From Myxococcus sp. (GTDB lineage Bacteria > Myxococcota > Myxococcia > Myxococcales > Myxococcaceae), in assembly GCA_014879945.1 (NCBI GenBank), contig JACSRE010000246.1:1-50855 (forward strand): a DNA stretch of 50,855 nt, given 5' to 3'. The stretch's first letter is position 1; the number at the start of each line of letters is the position of its first letter. Positions 16,053-23,450 of the stretch are shown piece by piece. A model generated the notes under the pieces. It made no database searches. It worked only from the letters and a program-made list of their open reading frames with translations, and was not told the origin of the DNA. A program made the position numbers and the translations under genes.

Positions 16053-17384
16053 ATGGCGACCGCGCCTGCTCCAGGAAAGAACCTCCGCATCGCCCTCATT
16101 CAGGGCTCGAAGATCACCGAAGACCGCACCTTCAAGCGGCGGGTGGCGATCACCGTCGGCCAGGACGCGAAGAACACGCTCGTGGTGCCGGTCTCGAACC
16201 TGCCCTCGTCGTTCACGCTCTTCGAGCTGGTGAACAACCAGTACGCCCTCGTCTTCAAGGCCGGCATGGAGGGCAAGGTCACCGTCGACGGCAGCGAGAT
16301 GACGCTGCAGCAGGCGCGTGAAAAGGGCGTCGCCAAGTCGCGCGGTGACACGCTGGTGCTGCCGCTCACCGACGCCTCGAAGGGCCGCGTCGCCCTCGGT
16401 GAAGTGTCGGTGCTCTTCCAGTTCGTCACCCCGGCGCCCGAGCCCAAGCGTGAGGAGCTGCCCGTCAACATCAAGGGCAACTTCCTCTCGCAGATCGACC
16501 AGTTCTTCTTCCTGGTGCTGGCCGCGTCGGTGTTCCTGCACTTCTCGGGCGCCACCTACATCGCCTGCCAGCCGATTCCCGAAGAGAAGGAGCTGTCGCT
16601 CGACGAGCTGCCCGATCGCTTCGTGAAGGCCATGATGCCGGTCGAGGTGAAGAAGCCCGAGCCGAAGCCCGAGGTCGCCAAGGGCGACGACAAGAAAGAA
16701 GACAAGAAGGAAGAGAAGGTCGCCGAGGGAGAGAAGAAGGAGAAGGCCGCCACCAGCAACGAGAAGAAGGCAGAGCTGCAGGCGAAGGTCGCCAAGGCGG
16801 GCCTGCTGAAGATCATCGGTGCGTCTGGCTCCGGTGACGGCGCCTTCGCCGACGTGCTCGGCAGCTCGAACGGGGTGGGCGACGTGGCCAGCGCGCTCTC
16901 GGGCGCCAGCGGCGTCAACATGGCGACGGCCGACGCGCTCGCGGCCGGCGGCCCCAAGGGCAGCGGCACCGGCTCGGCGGCCGAGATCGGCTCGCTCGGC
17001 ACCACGGGCGCCGGCAAGGTCGACCTCACCGAGAAGGGCCCCGCGGCGATTCGCGGGAAGGTCGCAGACGCCGCGCCAGAGGTGGAGAGCGCGGACATCG
17101 ATCGCAACAAGCTCAACGCCTTCTTGAAGGGCCGTATTCGCGCGATCCAGGGCTGCTACGAGAAGGAGCTCAAGCGAAACCCCAACCTCAAGGGGAAGGT
17201 CGTCGTGCGCTTCGCCATCACCACCGGCGGCCGCGCTGCCGAGATCGAGATCGAGCAGGACACGCTCGGAAACGACGCGGTGGGCAGCTGCATCAAGACG
17301 GTCATTCGTGGCTGGGTGTTCCCCTTCAAGCCCGACAGCGACGTCTCGGTCGCGTACCCGTTCGTGTTCTCGCCAGCGTCCTGA
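16053..17384 (+). CDS. gltG: GltG/PglI-type inner-membrane protein with AgmX/PglI C-terminal domain
   Basis: A 443-residue bitopic protein. Residues 1-125 form a cytoplasmic beta-rich domain resembling FHA folds (LRIALIQGSKITEDRTF...ITVGQDAKNTLVVP), one transmembrane helix at about 149-171 follows, then a Lys/Glu-rich periplasmic stretch (about 190-245), a Gly/Ser/Ala-rich segment and a C-terminal TonB-like domain (about 345-443) with IQGCYEKELKRNP, GKVVVRFAIT and the final W-V-F-P-F strand. That end domain is the AgmX/PglI tail family of myxobacterial gliding proteins. GltG links the inner-membrane platform to periplasmic components. A 108-bp gap before it suggests its own expression signals. 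Confidence 0.85.
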   Translation: MATAPAPGKNLRIALIQGSKITEDRTFKRRVAITVGQDAKNTLVVPVSNLPSSFTLFELVNNQYALVFKAGMEGKVTVDGSEMTLQQAREKGVAKSRGDTLVLPLTDASKGRVALGEVSVLFQFVTPAPEPKREELPVNIKGNFLSQIDQFFFLVLAASVFLHFSGATYIACQPIPEEKELSLDELPDRFVKAMMPVEVKKPEPKPEVAKGDDKKEDKKEEKVAEGEKKEKAATSNEKKAELQAKVAKAGLLKIIGASGSGDGAFADVLGSSNGVGDVASALSGASGVNMATADALAAGGPKGSGTGSAAEIGSLGTTGAGKVDLTEKGPAAIRGKVADAAPEVESADIDRNKLNAFLKGRIRAIQGCYEKELKRNPNLKGKVVVRFAITTGGRAAEIEIEQDTLGNDAVGSCIKTVIRGWVFPFKPDSDVSVAYPFVFSPAS

Positions 17385-17459
17385 TTCCGGCGCGCGGCGC
17401 CGATTGCTGGCAGACTGCAGGGGTGCATCCACTCCACCGCGCAGGCGAGGGCTGACCCG

Positions 17460-17897
17460 ATGGACAGGGTCGGAGTGCTCTCAGGCTCGTCGCTGTTCGA
17501 CATGCTGTCTGACGAGGAGCTGCGCGCCATCGCCGCCCTTGCTCGTCCGGTCGAAGTGCTCGCGGGTGAGGTGCTCTTCGAAGAAGGCCAGCTCGGAGAC
17601 AGCATCTACGTGGTGGCGCAAGGCGAGGTCGAGGTGCTCCACCGAAGCCCGACCGGGGCGTCGGAGCACATCGCCACCCTGGGCCCGCAGCAGTTCTTCG
17701 GAGAGATGAGCCTGATCGACAAGGAGTACCGGTCGGCGACGGTTCGCGCCAGGACGCCCTGCGAGCTGCTGCACCTCACCTCGGAGGATCTGACGACCTT
17801 CCGCAAGCACCACCGCGACGGCTTCACCTTCATCGTGATCAACATCGCCCGCATGCTGTCTGCCCGGCTTCGAGAGGCAAACGCGCGGGCCCGCTGA
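17460..17897 (+). CDS. Cyclic nucleotide-binding domain protein
   Basis: A 145-residue protein that is essentially one CNB/cap-family domain: VLFEEGQLGDSIYVVAQGEVEVL (strands), then the phosphate-binding cassette FFGEMSLIDKEYRSATVRA, with the Glu and the Arg that contact the ribose and phosphate of the nucleotide retained. There is no helix-turn-helix after it, only a C-terminal helical hinge (about 120-145), so it is not a CRP-type transcription factor. It lies between gltG and an export gene set in the same direction and may provide nucleotide-dependent control of that machinery; this is inference. GAGGG lies about nine bases before ATG 17460. Confidence 0.85.
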   Translation: MDRVGVLSGSSLFDMLSDEELRAIAALARPVEVLAGEVLFEEGQLGDSIYVVAQGEVEVLHRSPTGASEHIATLGPQQFFGEMSLIDKEYRSATVRARTPCELLHLTSEDLTTFRKHHRDGFTFIVINIARMLSARLREANARAR

Positions 17898-17947
17898 ATC
17901 GAGGTGCCACCACCGGGCACCCATTGAGGTCCACGCGGTGCGCTCCA

Positions 17948-17976
17948 TTGACTTACATGCAATCGGCCCCTAAGGT
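17948..17976 (+). promoter_or_regulatory. Sigma-70-type promoter ahead of the secreted coiled-coil gene
   Basis: TTGACT (17948-17953), a 17-nt spacer and TAAGGT (17971-17976). The -35 differs from consensus at one position. Transcription from about 17983 would give a leader of roughly 30 nt before GTG 18014, which follows a G-rich Shine-Dalgarno. It could drive the gene at 18014 and contribute to the export pair. Confidence 0.55.
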
Positions 17977-18013
17977 TCCGCAGTTCTTTCGATTCTCCCG
18001 GGTGGGGGTTCCT

Positions 18014-18571
18014 GTGTCGTCAAGATGGATCATCGTCGGTGCGGTCGTAGCCATGGCGACCTATGTCTTCGCGCAGGCCACACCGCCGGCCGCGCCGGCA
18101 GGCCAGGCGATCGAGGCCTCCAAGGTCCCCGACAACGAGAAGCTGCGGGTCAGCGCCGATTCCGTCGCGGTGATGCGCGCCGCCCTGAAGGACGTGCTGC
18201 AGAAGCTGGAAGAGGCCCGCAACACCAAAGATGTGGTCAAGCTCACCTGCGTGAACGAGAAGCTCACCCAGATCAAGGGGCTGCTGCGCATCTCTGAGCA
18301 GTCCGACGTCGGGCTCCAGGAAGCCATCGCGCGCCGTGAATCGACCGCGGCCGATCACGAGTTCACCAAGGTGACCATCGCGCGCTCGAAGGTCGATCAG
18401 CTGCGCGCCGAGGCCGAGCAGTGCATGGGCCAGCTCGCCTTCCGCGCCGATGAGAACGCGACCATCGAGGTCGAGACGCCTGACTATCTGCCCAAGGGCG
18501 ACCCCTCTCGCGTCACCGTGACCGGCCGCACCATCGACACGCGTTCGCCGCCGGCCAGCCCGACGATGTGA
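18014..18571 (+). CDS. Secreted coiled-coil protein, function unknown
   Basis: A 185-residue protein from GTG 18014, selected because it begins directly with a signal peptide (SSRWIIVGAVVAMATYVFAQA) and follows GGTGGGGG by a few bases; upstream in-frame starts lie within or before the promoter. The mature part is mainly helical with two cysteines (LTCVNEKL and AEQCMGQL) that could form a disulfide between helices. The C-terminal 40 residues look disordered. It lies directly upstream of the beta-barrel/OPX pair and shares its direction, so it may be a periplasmic accessory of that exporter. I recognise no family motif. Confidence 0.8.
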   Translation: MSSRWIIVGAVVAMATYVFAQATPPAAPAGQAIEASKVPDNEKLRVSADSVAVMRAALKDVLQKLEEARNTKDVVKLTCVNEKLTQIKGLLRISEQSDVGLQEAIARRESTAADHEFTKVTIARSKVDQLRAEAEQCMGQLAFRADENATIEVETPDYLPKGDPSRVTVTGRTIDTRSPPASPTM

Positions 18572-18593
18572 TGCTGCCCTGACCTGAAACTAC

Positions 18594-18621
18594 TTGGACA
18601 CCCAGAAGGGTGTGCTACGGA
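18594..18621 (+). promoter_or_regulatory. Promoter with an inverted repeat in its spacer, upstream of the beta-barrel/OPX pair
   Basis: TTGGAC (18594-18599), 16-nt spacer, TACGGA (18616-18621). A perfect inverted repeat ACACCC-AGAA-GGGTGT (18598-18613) fills the spacer, so a bound protein would sit between the -35 and -10 elements. The predicted transcript starts near 18628, which agrees with use of GTG 18653 preceded by GGAGGGG at 18639-18645. Confidence 0.45.
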
Positions 18622-18652
18622 CCGCTGACCGATGACTCGGAGGGGAACAGGC

Positions 18653-19885
18653 GTGAGGTCGGGGGCGCTGTTGATGCTCGTCGCGTTGAGCGCCGCTTCG
18701 GCGTTCGCGCAGGCGCCTGCCCCGCTGGGCTTCAAGGTGGGCGACGGGCGACTGCACCTGCTGGCCGAGGTGGACAGCCGGTTCGATTCGCTGGTGGGCT
18801 ACTTCGAGGGGCAGGGAGTTCCGAGCCCTGAGATCGTCTTCACCCCGAGGGTCGGCCTCTCGTACGGGCTCGAGAGCCCGAGCACGCTGGTCAAGTTCAG
18901 CGCGAACGCCGAGTACCTGATCTTCTCGGGCCTCTTGTCTCCCGCCTCGAGGACCCTGTCGCGCCCCCAGGCGATGGTGGGGCTCGAGACGTCCTTCAAT
19001 CGTGACGGCGCGGTGTCCTTCGATCTCGGCGACACCTTCACCCGCTCCGATCGCACCCAGAACCCCTCGGCCGGCATCGGCGTCATCTCGCTCTTCAACG
19101 CGCTCTACGTGGCGGCGCCCATTCACCCGGGCGGCCGGGCGCTCGAGATCACGCCTCGCATCACCTGGGGCGTCGAGTTCTTCGAGCCGCTCTTGACGGG
19201 CCTGACCACCTGCCCTGCCGGCGACATCACCTGCGACCCCGCGCTGGTGTCGAACATGAACTACAGCAACCTCAACTTCGCGCTCGGGGGCCGCTACAAG
19301 TTCCTGCCGAAGACCGCCATCGTCCTCGACACCAACTTCGACCTGCGCACCTACTGGGCCCCGACCACCGCGAACCTCCCTGCGCAGATCCTCCGGGGCC
19401 GGGCGGGGCTCGCGGGCCTGCTGACGCCTCGCTTCTCGGTCACCCTGCTCGCAGGCGCCGCGTACGACTTCGCCGCGACCCAGCGCGCCGCGCCGATTGG
19501 GCAGGCCGAGCTCATGTACCTGGTCGGCGAGAGCACCTCGGTCGCGGTCGGCTACGTGCGCGACATGATGCCGGTGCCCGTCTTCGGAACGTTCGCCGAC
19601 GATCGCGGGTACCTCAACGCGCGCCTGGGCTTCATGGGCGACCGGCTCACGCTCAACGGCACCGCGTCGGTCGACTACTTCACCTTCTTCGGCCCCATGG
19701 GCACGGTCAGCCAACGAAGCGATCTGCTGATCGCCTTCAACGCCGGCCCCTCCTTCGTGGTGACCTCGTGGTTCGTGGTGGGCGCGACCTACGGGCTCGG
19801 GTACCGCACCTCGACGCTGAGCTCCCAGACGGGCATCAACTTCGTGCGACATGAAGCGAACTTGAGACTGACCTTCCGGTACTGA
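18653..19885 (+). CDS. Outer-membrane beta-barrel protein, EpsX/WzpX-like polysaccharide export porin
   Basis: 410 residues from GTG 18653, chosen for the GGAGGGG seven bases upstream and because it opens a clean signal peptide (RSGALLMLVALSAASAFAQ); ATG 18632 is the alternative. The mature chain is a series of alternating amphipathic strands with aromatic girdles and ends in a terminal Tyr (NLRLTFRY), as expected for a BAM-assembled barrel. Two cysteines lie in one extracellular-type loop (TTCPAGDITC). In myxobacteria, short OPX proteins lacking a membrane-spanning helix pair with a separate beta-barrel (EpsX/WzpX) for secretion; the OPX gene follows here by 7 bp. A Glt/Nfs-type barrel (GltA/B/H) is the alternative. 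Confidence 0.7.
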   Translation: MRSGALLMLVALSAASAFAQAPAPLGFKVGDGRLHLLAEVDSRFDSLVGYFEGQGVPSPEIVFTPRVGLSYGLESPSTLVKFSANAEYLIFSGLLSPASRTLSRPQAMVGLETSFNRDGAVSFDLGDTFTRSDRTQNPSAGIGVISLFNALYVAAPIHPGGRALEITPRITWGVEFFEPLLTGLTTCPAGDITCDPALVSNMNYSNLNFALGGRYKFLPKTAIVLDTNFDLRTYWAPTTANLPAQILRGRAGLAGLLTPRFSVTLLAGAAYDFAATQRAAPIGQAELMYLVGESTSVAVGYVRDMMPVPVFGTFADDRGYLNARLGFMGDRLTLNGTASVDYFTFFGPMGTVSQRSDLLIAFNAGPSFVVTSWFVVGATYGLGYRTSTLSSQTGINFVRHEANLRLTFRY

Positions 19886-19892
19886 CGTTCCG

Positions 19893-20504
19893 ATGCGTCA
19901 CCTCGCGTTCGTTGCCTGTCTCGCCCTGGTCGCGTTCTCGGCCTGCCGAACCCCAAGGCCTCTCGGTGGGCAGCTGCGCCCAGAGGACCTGCCGATCGTC
20001 GACGGCGGCGTGCGCGCGAACACGCTGGGCACCGGCGACTTCCTCGAGGTGCGGGTGTACCAGGAGCCCGATCTCTCGGGCATCTTCCGCGTCTCGCCCG
20101 AGGGCGTCATCGACTTCCCGCTCTGCGGCAAGGTTCGGGTGACGGAGCTGACGCCGAGCCTCGCCGCCGACGCCATCAACACCTGCCTCAAGCAGGGCTA
20201 TGTGCGGCGCCCGCAGGTGACGGTGATGGTGAAGGAGTTCAACTCCAAGCGCATCTTCGTCTTCGGCGACGTCTCGAAGCCGGGCTCGTTCCCCTACGAA
20301 GAGGGCATGACGATCGTCGCCGCGGTCAGCGCCGCCGGCGGCTTCAACCGCACCGCGGCGCGAAACGGCGTCAACGTCACGCGCCTCATCGACGGACGAG
20401 AGACCCGCGTGCCGCTGCGGGTCGATGACATCATCAACGGCAGCGAGAAGAACTTCGTGCTGCAGCCGGGCGACATCGTCTTCGTGCCCGAGGGCTTCCT
20501 CTAG
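19893..20504 (+). CDS. Short polysaccharide export (OPX/Wza-like) lipoprotein, EpsY/WzaX-like
   Basis: A 203-residue lipoprotein with lipobox FSAC at Cys-18, a polysaccharide-export (PES) domain at about 45-125 (TLGTGDFLEVRVYQEPDLSG; VSPEGVIDFPLCGKVRV) and one SLBB domain at about 130-200 (IFVFGDVSKPGSFPYEEGMTIVAAVSAAGGF; LQPGDIVFVPEGFL). It lacks the C-terminal amphipathic helix that lets E. coli Wza cross the outer membrane, so it is a short OPX class that needs a partner barrel, here the gene 7 bp upstream. No polymerase, flippase, kinase or glycosyltransferase genes are in the window, so the exported polymer is unknown. Its stop codon overlaps that of the convergent suhB-like gene. Confidence 0.9.
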   Translation: MRHLAFVACLALVAFSACRTPRPLGGQLRPEDLPIVDGGVRANTLGTGDFLEVRVYQEPDLSGIFRVSPEGVIDFPLCGKVRVTELTPSLAADAINTCLKQGYVRRPQVTVMVKEFNSKRIFVFGDVSKPGSFPYEEGMTIVAAVSAAGGFNRTAARNGVNVTRLIDGRETRVPLRVDDIINGSEKNFVLQPGDIVFVPEGFL

Positions 20505-21343
20505 CCGCCGTTCGGCTCGTAGGGCCGCACCACGAAGCCGCGCGCCGCGACGAAGTCCTGGCACTGGGTGCGAAGGGTGTCGAAGAGGCCGGGCCCTGCC
20601 GCGACGACGTCGCCGAAGCGCACGTCCCAAGGCTGACCGTCGAGGCACGCCATCGACCCGCCCGCCTCTTCGATCAACAGCGCGCCCGCCGCGACGTCCC
20701 ACGGCTTGAGCCCGAACTCGAAGAAGCCATCGAAGCGCCCCGCGGCCAGGTACGCGAGCTCGAGCGCGGCGCTGCCCATGCGACGCATGCCGCGCGCCTG
20801 GCGGACGAGCCGGTCGAACAGGCCCAACGGGTCGGCCGGCGAGCGCTGCAGATCGTACGGGAACCCGGTGCACAGCAGCGCCCGGTCGAGCGCGCTGGTG
20901 GCGCTGACCTGCAGCCGCTGGCCGTTGAGCGCCGCCCCCTGCCCTCGCGCCGCGACGAAGAGCTCGTCACGCATCGGGTCGAAGACGGCAGCGGCGAGCA
21001 CGCGGCGCTGCCCCTCCCAGGGGCCCTCGGCGGCGAGCGAGACACAGAAGTGTGGAACGCCGTGGGCGTAGTTCGTGGTGCCGTCGAGGGGGTCCAGAAT
21101 CCACCGCACCGAGCCGGCGCTGACGGCTCCAGACTCCTCGGTGAGCAAGCCGTGGCTCGGGAAGCGCCGCTGGAGCGCGTCGATGACCACCCGCTCGGCG
21201 GCGCGGTCGGCGTCAGTGACGAGGTTCGAGCTGCCCGGCCCCTTGAAGTCGATGGTGCGCGCCTGGGTGAACTTCACCCGCAGCACCTCACCCGCGGCGC
21301 GCGCGAGGGCCTCGGCCTCGACCTGCAGCTCCGACGGCGTCAC
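20501..21343 (-). CDS. suhB: Inositol-1-monophosphatase family protein (SuhB-like)
   Basis: A 280-residue phosphatase of the FIG/inositol monophosphatase superfamily. The metal-binding motifs are in order: NLVTDADRAAE, LLTEESG, WILDPLDGTTNYAHG (the family signature) and the C-terminal KPWDVAAGALLIEEAGG. Substrates may be inositol phosphates or other sugar phosphates; SuhB also has a regulatory role in ribosomal RNA synthesis in enterobacteria. The start is GTG 21343, 31 bp after the TlpA-like gene stop, making it the last gene of a minus-strand operon. Its TAG stop overlaps the TAG of the OPX gene on the other strand (shared CTAG), so there is no room for a terminator between them. Confidence 0.92.
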   Translation of the reverse strand: MTPSELQVEAEALARAAGEVLRVKFTQARTIDFKGPGSSNLVTDADRAAERVVIDALQRRFPSHGLLTEESGAVSAGSVRWILDPLDGTTNYAHGVPHFCVSLAAEGPWEGQRRVLAAAVFDPMRDELFVAARGQGAALNGQRLQVSATSALDRALLCTGFPYDLQRSPADPLGLFDRLVRQARGMRRMGSAALELAYLAAGRFDGFFEFGLKPWDVAAGALLIEEAGGSMACLDGQPWDVRFGDVVAAGPGLFDTLRTQCQDFVAARGFVVRPYEPNGG

Positions 21344-21374
21344 GGCCCCACCACGCCGCGCATGCGCGCGCGGC

Positions 21375-21926
21375 TCACTTCGCCGGCTCCGCGAGCAGCC
21401 GCTCGACGTCGGTGAGCGTCTGTTGGAAGTAGTCGTCGCTGAGCCCCTCGTGCACGCGCCGCACGACGCCGCGACGATCGACCAGCACGCTGGTGGGCAT
21501 CTGCTTCACCTTGAGCGTGCTCCCCGACACGGCCGCCTCGGGGTCGTGGAGCACCGGGAGCGTCAGCTTCAAGTCCTTCAGGAACGGGGCGATCACCGCC
21601 GCGTCGGCGTCGACGCTGATGGCGTACACCTTGAGGCCCCGCGCGCCGAACTGCCTGGCGACGTCTTCGTAGAAGGGCAACGACTCACGACAGGGATCAC
21701 ACCAGGTGGCCCACACGTCGAGCAGCACGACGGAGCCGCGGTCGTCAGCCAGACGCCACGCCTCGCCGCCGGGGTGCCGCGAGAGTGAGAGCTCGAGCGG
21801 GGCCTGAGCGCCGCCGCTCGGCACCAACCCCAGGCGGGCCCCATCGTCGCCGGTGAGGCTCGGCGCTGAGGGGAGCCTCACGCACCCCGTCACCACCAAC
21901 AGGCTCAAGAGGAAAGCGGTGCGCAT
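21375..21926 (-). CDS. TlpA/ResA-like thioredoxin-fold lipoprotein
   Basis: A 183-residue lipoprotein: signal peptide with lipobox VTGC (Cys-15), then a thioredoxin fold whose active site is WCDPC (Cys-76, Cys-79) after the LLDVWATW strand, and the cis-proline element QMPTSVLVD. Such extracytoplasmic reductases keep cysteines of c-type apocytochromes or other exported proteins reduced. ATG 21926 is chosen because it opens the signal peptide and starts four bases after the mpl stop. Its place in a peptidoglycan-recycling operon is unusual; the window also encodes cysteine-rich exported proteins that could be clients, though nothing shows this. Confidence 0.88.
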   Translation of the reverse strand: MRTAFLLSLLVVTGCVRLPSAPSLTGDDGARLGLVPSGGAQAPLELSLSRHPGGEAWRLADDRGSVVLLDVWATWCDPCRESLPFYEDVARQFGARGLKVYAISVDADAAVIAPFLKDLKLTLPVLHDPEAAVSGSTLKVKQMPTSVLVDRRGVVRRVHEGLSDDYFQQTLTDVERLLAEPAK

Positions 21927-21930
21927 GTCG

Positions 21931-23394
21931 TCACCCCGGCCGTTGAGCGAGTCGGGTGAGCAGCGCGTCGATGAAGCCGCCAAAGCCGCCGTTGCTCATC
22001 ACCAGCACGAGGTCGCCCCGGCGCGCCTGGGCGCCGACCTCGTCGACCAGCTCGTTGACCGACGCGGCCGCGATGGTGGGCACCCCGGCCTCGGTGAGCG
22101 CGCGGGCGAGGCGGGGCACGTCGAGCTCCTCGCCAGGGGGAATCTTGTCGTGGCGCTCGGGGATCTTGATCGACGCCCGGGCCGCGCCCTCGAAGCTCCG
22201 GGCGTACTCGGCCTGGTGGAGGCTCCGGCGGCTGGTGTTGCTGCGGGGCTCGAAGACGGCCCACAGCGGGCGGCGCGGCCAACGCGACCTCACCGCGGCG
22301 ATCGTCTCACGCACCGCCGTCGGGTGATGCGCGAAGTCGTCGATGACCATCACCCCCGCCGGCTCGCCCCGCACCTCTTGCCGGCGCTTGACGCCCTGGA
22401 ACGACGCGAACCCCGCGCGCACCTCGTCAGGCGAGAGGCCGAGGCCGCGCGCGCACGCGTACACCCCGAGCGCGTTCTCGAGGTTGTGCCGCCCGGCCAG
22501 CGGCAGGAGGAACTCACCCTGCGCCTGGCCGCGCTCGACGATCTGAAACCGCGCGCCCTCGGCCCCCAACACCACCTGCGTCGGCACGACCTCGGCGCCC
22601 GAGCCCTCGCGCCCCTCGTAGGTCGTCACGCGCGCCTTCGCGGTCTTCGCGACCCGAACGGCGCCCGGCCACGCGGCGCTCACCGCCACCTGACCGTCAC
22701 CCGGCACCAGCGCCATCAGCTTCTCGAAGCTCGACTCGTAGTGCGCGAGGTCCCGGTAGATGTCGGCGTGATCGAGCTCGATGCTGGTGAGGATGACGCT
22801 GCGCGGCTGGTAGTGGAGGAACTTGGGGCCCTTGTCGAAGTAGGCGGTGTCGTACTCGTCGCCTTCGACGACGAAGTGCGGCCCTCTTCCCAGTCGGTAG
22901 TTGCCTGCGTAGTTCTGCGTGACGCCGCCGACCAGGAAGGTGGGGTCGCGACCGGCCGACGTCAGCACGTGCCCCATCAGCGAGCTGGTGGTGGTCTTCC
23001 CGTGCGTGCCGGCGACCACGACGGCGTGGCGCTGCGCGAGGAAGAGGGACCCGAGCGCTGCCGGAAAGCTCATCTGCTTCAGGCCCCGCTCGCGCGCCGC
23101 GGTGGCCTCGGCGTTCACGCGACGAATGACGTTGCCGATGATGACGAGGTCGGGCCGCGCGGCGTCGAGGTTCTCGGGCTTGTACGGCGTCATCGCCGGA
23201 ATGCCCCAGGCCCGGAGCATGTCGCTCATCGGCGGGTACACGTTCTCGTCGCTCCCGGTCACCTCGTAGCCCGCGGCCTTGAGCATGCCGGCGAAGCTCC
23301 CCATGCCGGTGCCGCCCACGCCGACGAGGTGCACACGCCTGACAGACGTGGGGTCGATGGTCGCCAACACGTTGCCGTTCTCGAGGTCGCTCAT
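21931..23394 (-). CDS. mpl: UDP-N-acetylmuramate--L-alanyl-gamma-D-glutamyl-meso-diaminopimelate ligase
   Basis: Mpl re-attaches recycled murein tripeptide to UDP-MurNAc. The 487-residue protein shows the Mur-ligase layout: N-terminal Rossmann motif VHLVGVGGTGMGSFAGMLKAAG, ATP-binding VVAGTHGKTTTSSLMGH, the central DEYDTAYFDKGPKFLHY segment with the acidic and Lys residues, LTSIELDHADIYRD, and the C-terminal IDDFAHHPTAVRETI / FEPRSNTSRR motifs characteristic of Mpl as opposed to MurC. ATG 23394 (MSDLENG) is preferred over an upstream in-frame start. It sits between a serine hydrolase gene (56 bp upstream) and a TlpA-like gene (4 bp downstream). Confidence 0.94.
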   Translation of the reverse strand: MSDLENGNVLATIDPTSVRRVHLVGVGGTGMGSFAGMLKAAGYEVTGSDENVYPPMSDMLRAWGIPAMTPYKPENLDAARPDLVIIGNVIRRVNAEATAARERGLKQMSFPAALGSLFLAQRHAVVVAGTHGKTTTSSLMGHVLTSAGRDPTFLVGGVTQNYAGNYRLGRGPHFVVEGDEYDTAYFDKGPKFLHYQPRSVILTSIELDHADIYRDLAHYESSFEKLMALVPGDGQVAVSAAWPGAVRVAKTAKARVTTYEGREGSGAEVVPTQVVLGAEGARFQIVERGQAQGEFLLPLAGRHNLENALGVYACARGLGLSPDEVRAGFASFQGVKRRQEVRGEPAGVMVIDDFAHHPTAVRETIAAVRSRWPRRPLWAVFEPRSNTSRRSLHQAEYARSFEGAARASIKIPERHDKIPPGEELDVPRLARALTEAGVPTIAAASVNELVDEVGAQARRGDLVLVMSNGGFGGFIDALLTRLAQRPG

Positions 23395-23450
23395 CGCGCA
23401 CCCTTCCATCACGGCGGGAACAGATCGTCCACGGCTCACGCAGGCGACGG

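Noticed and set aside
15090-17432. A 780-codon open frame opposite gltE-gltG, with a Ser/Ala/Phe-rich repetitive end
   Set aside because: The repetitive end is the complement of the Ala/Lys/Glu helix codons of gltE; it crosses two real genes and has no start signals.
18653-19885. Naming the beta-barrel gltH or gltA
   Set aside because: It follows gltG, which allows the idea, but it is paired with an OPX gene 7 bp downstream, so an EpsX/WzpX-like role is more likely. The alternative is kept in its entry.
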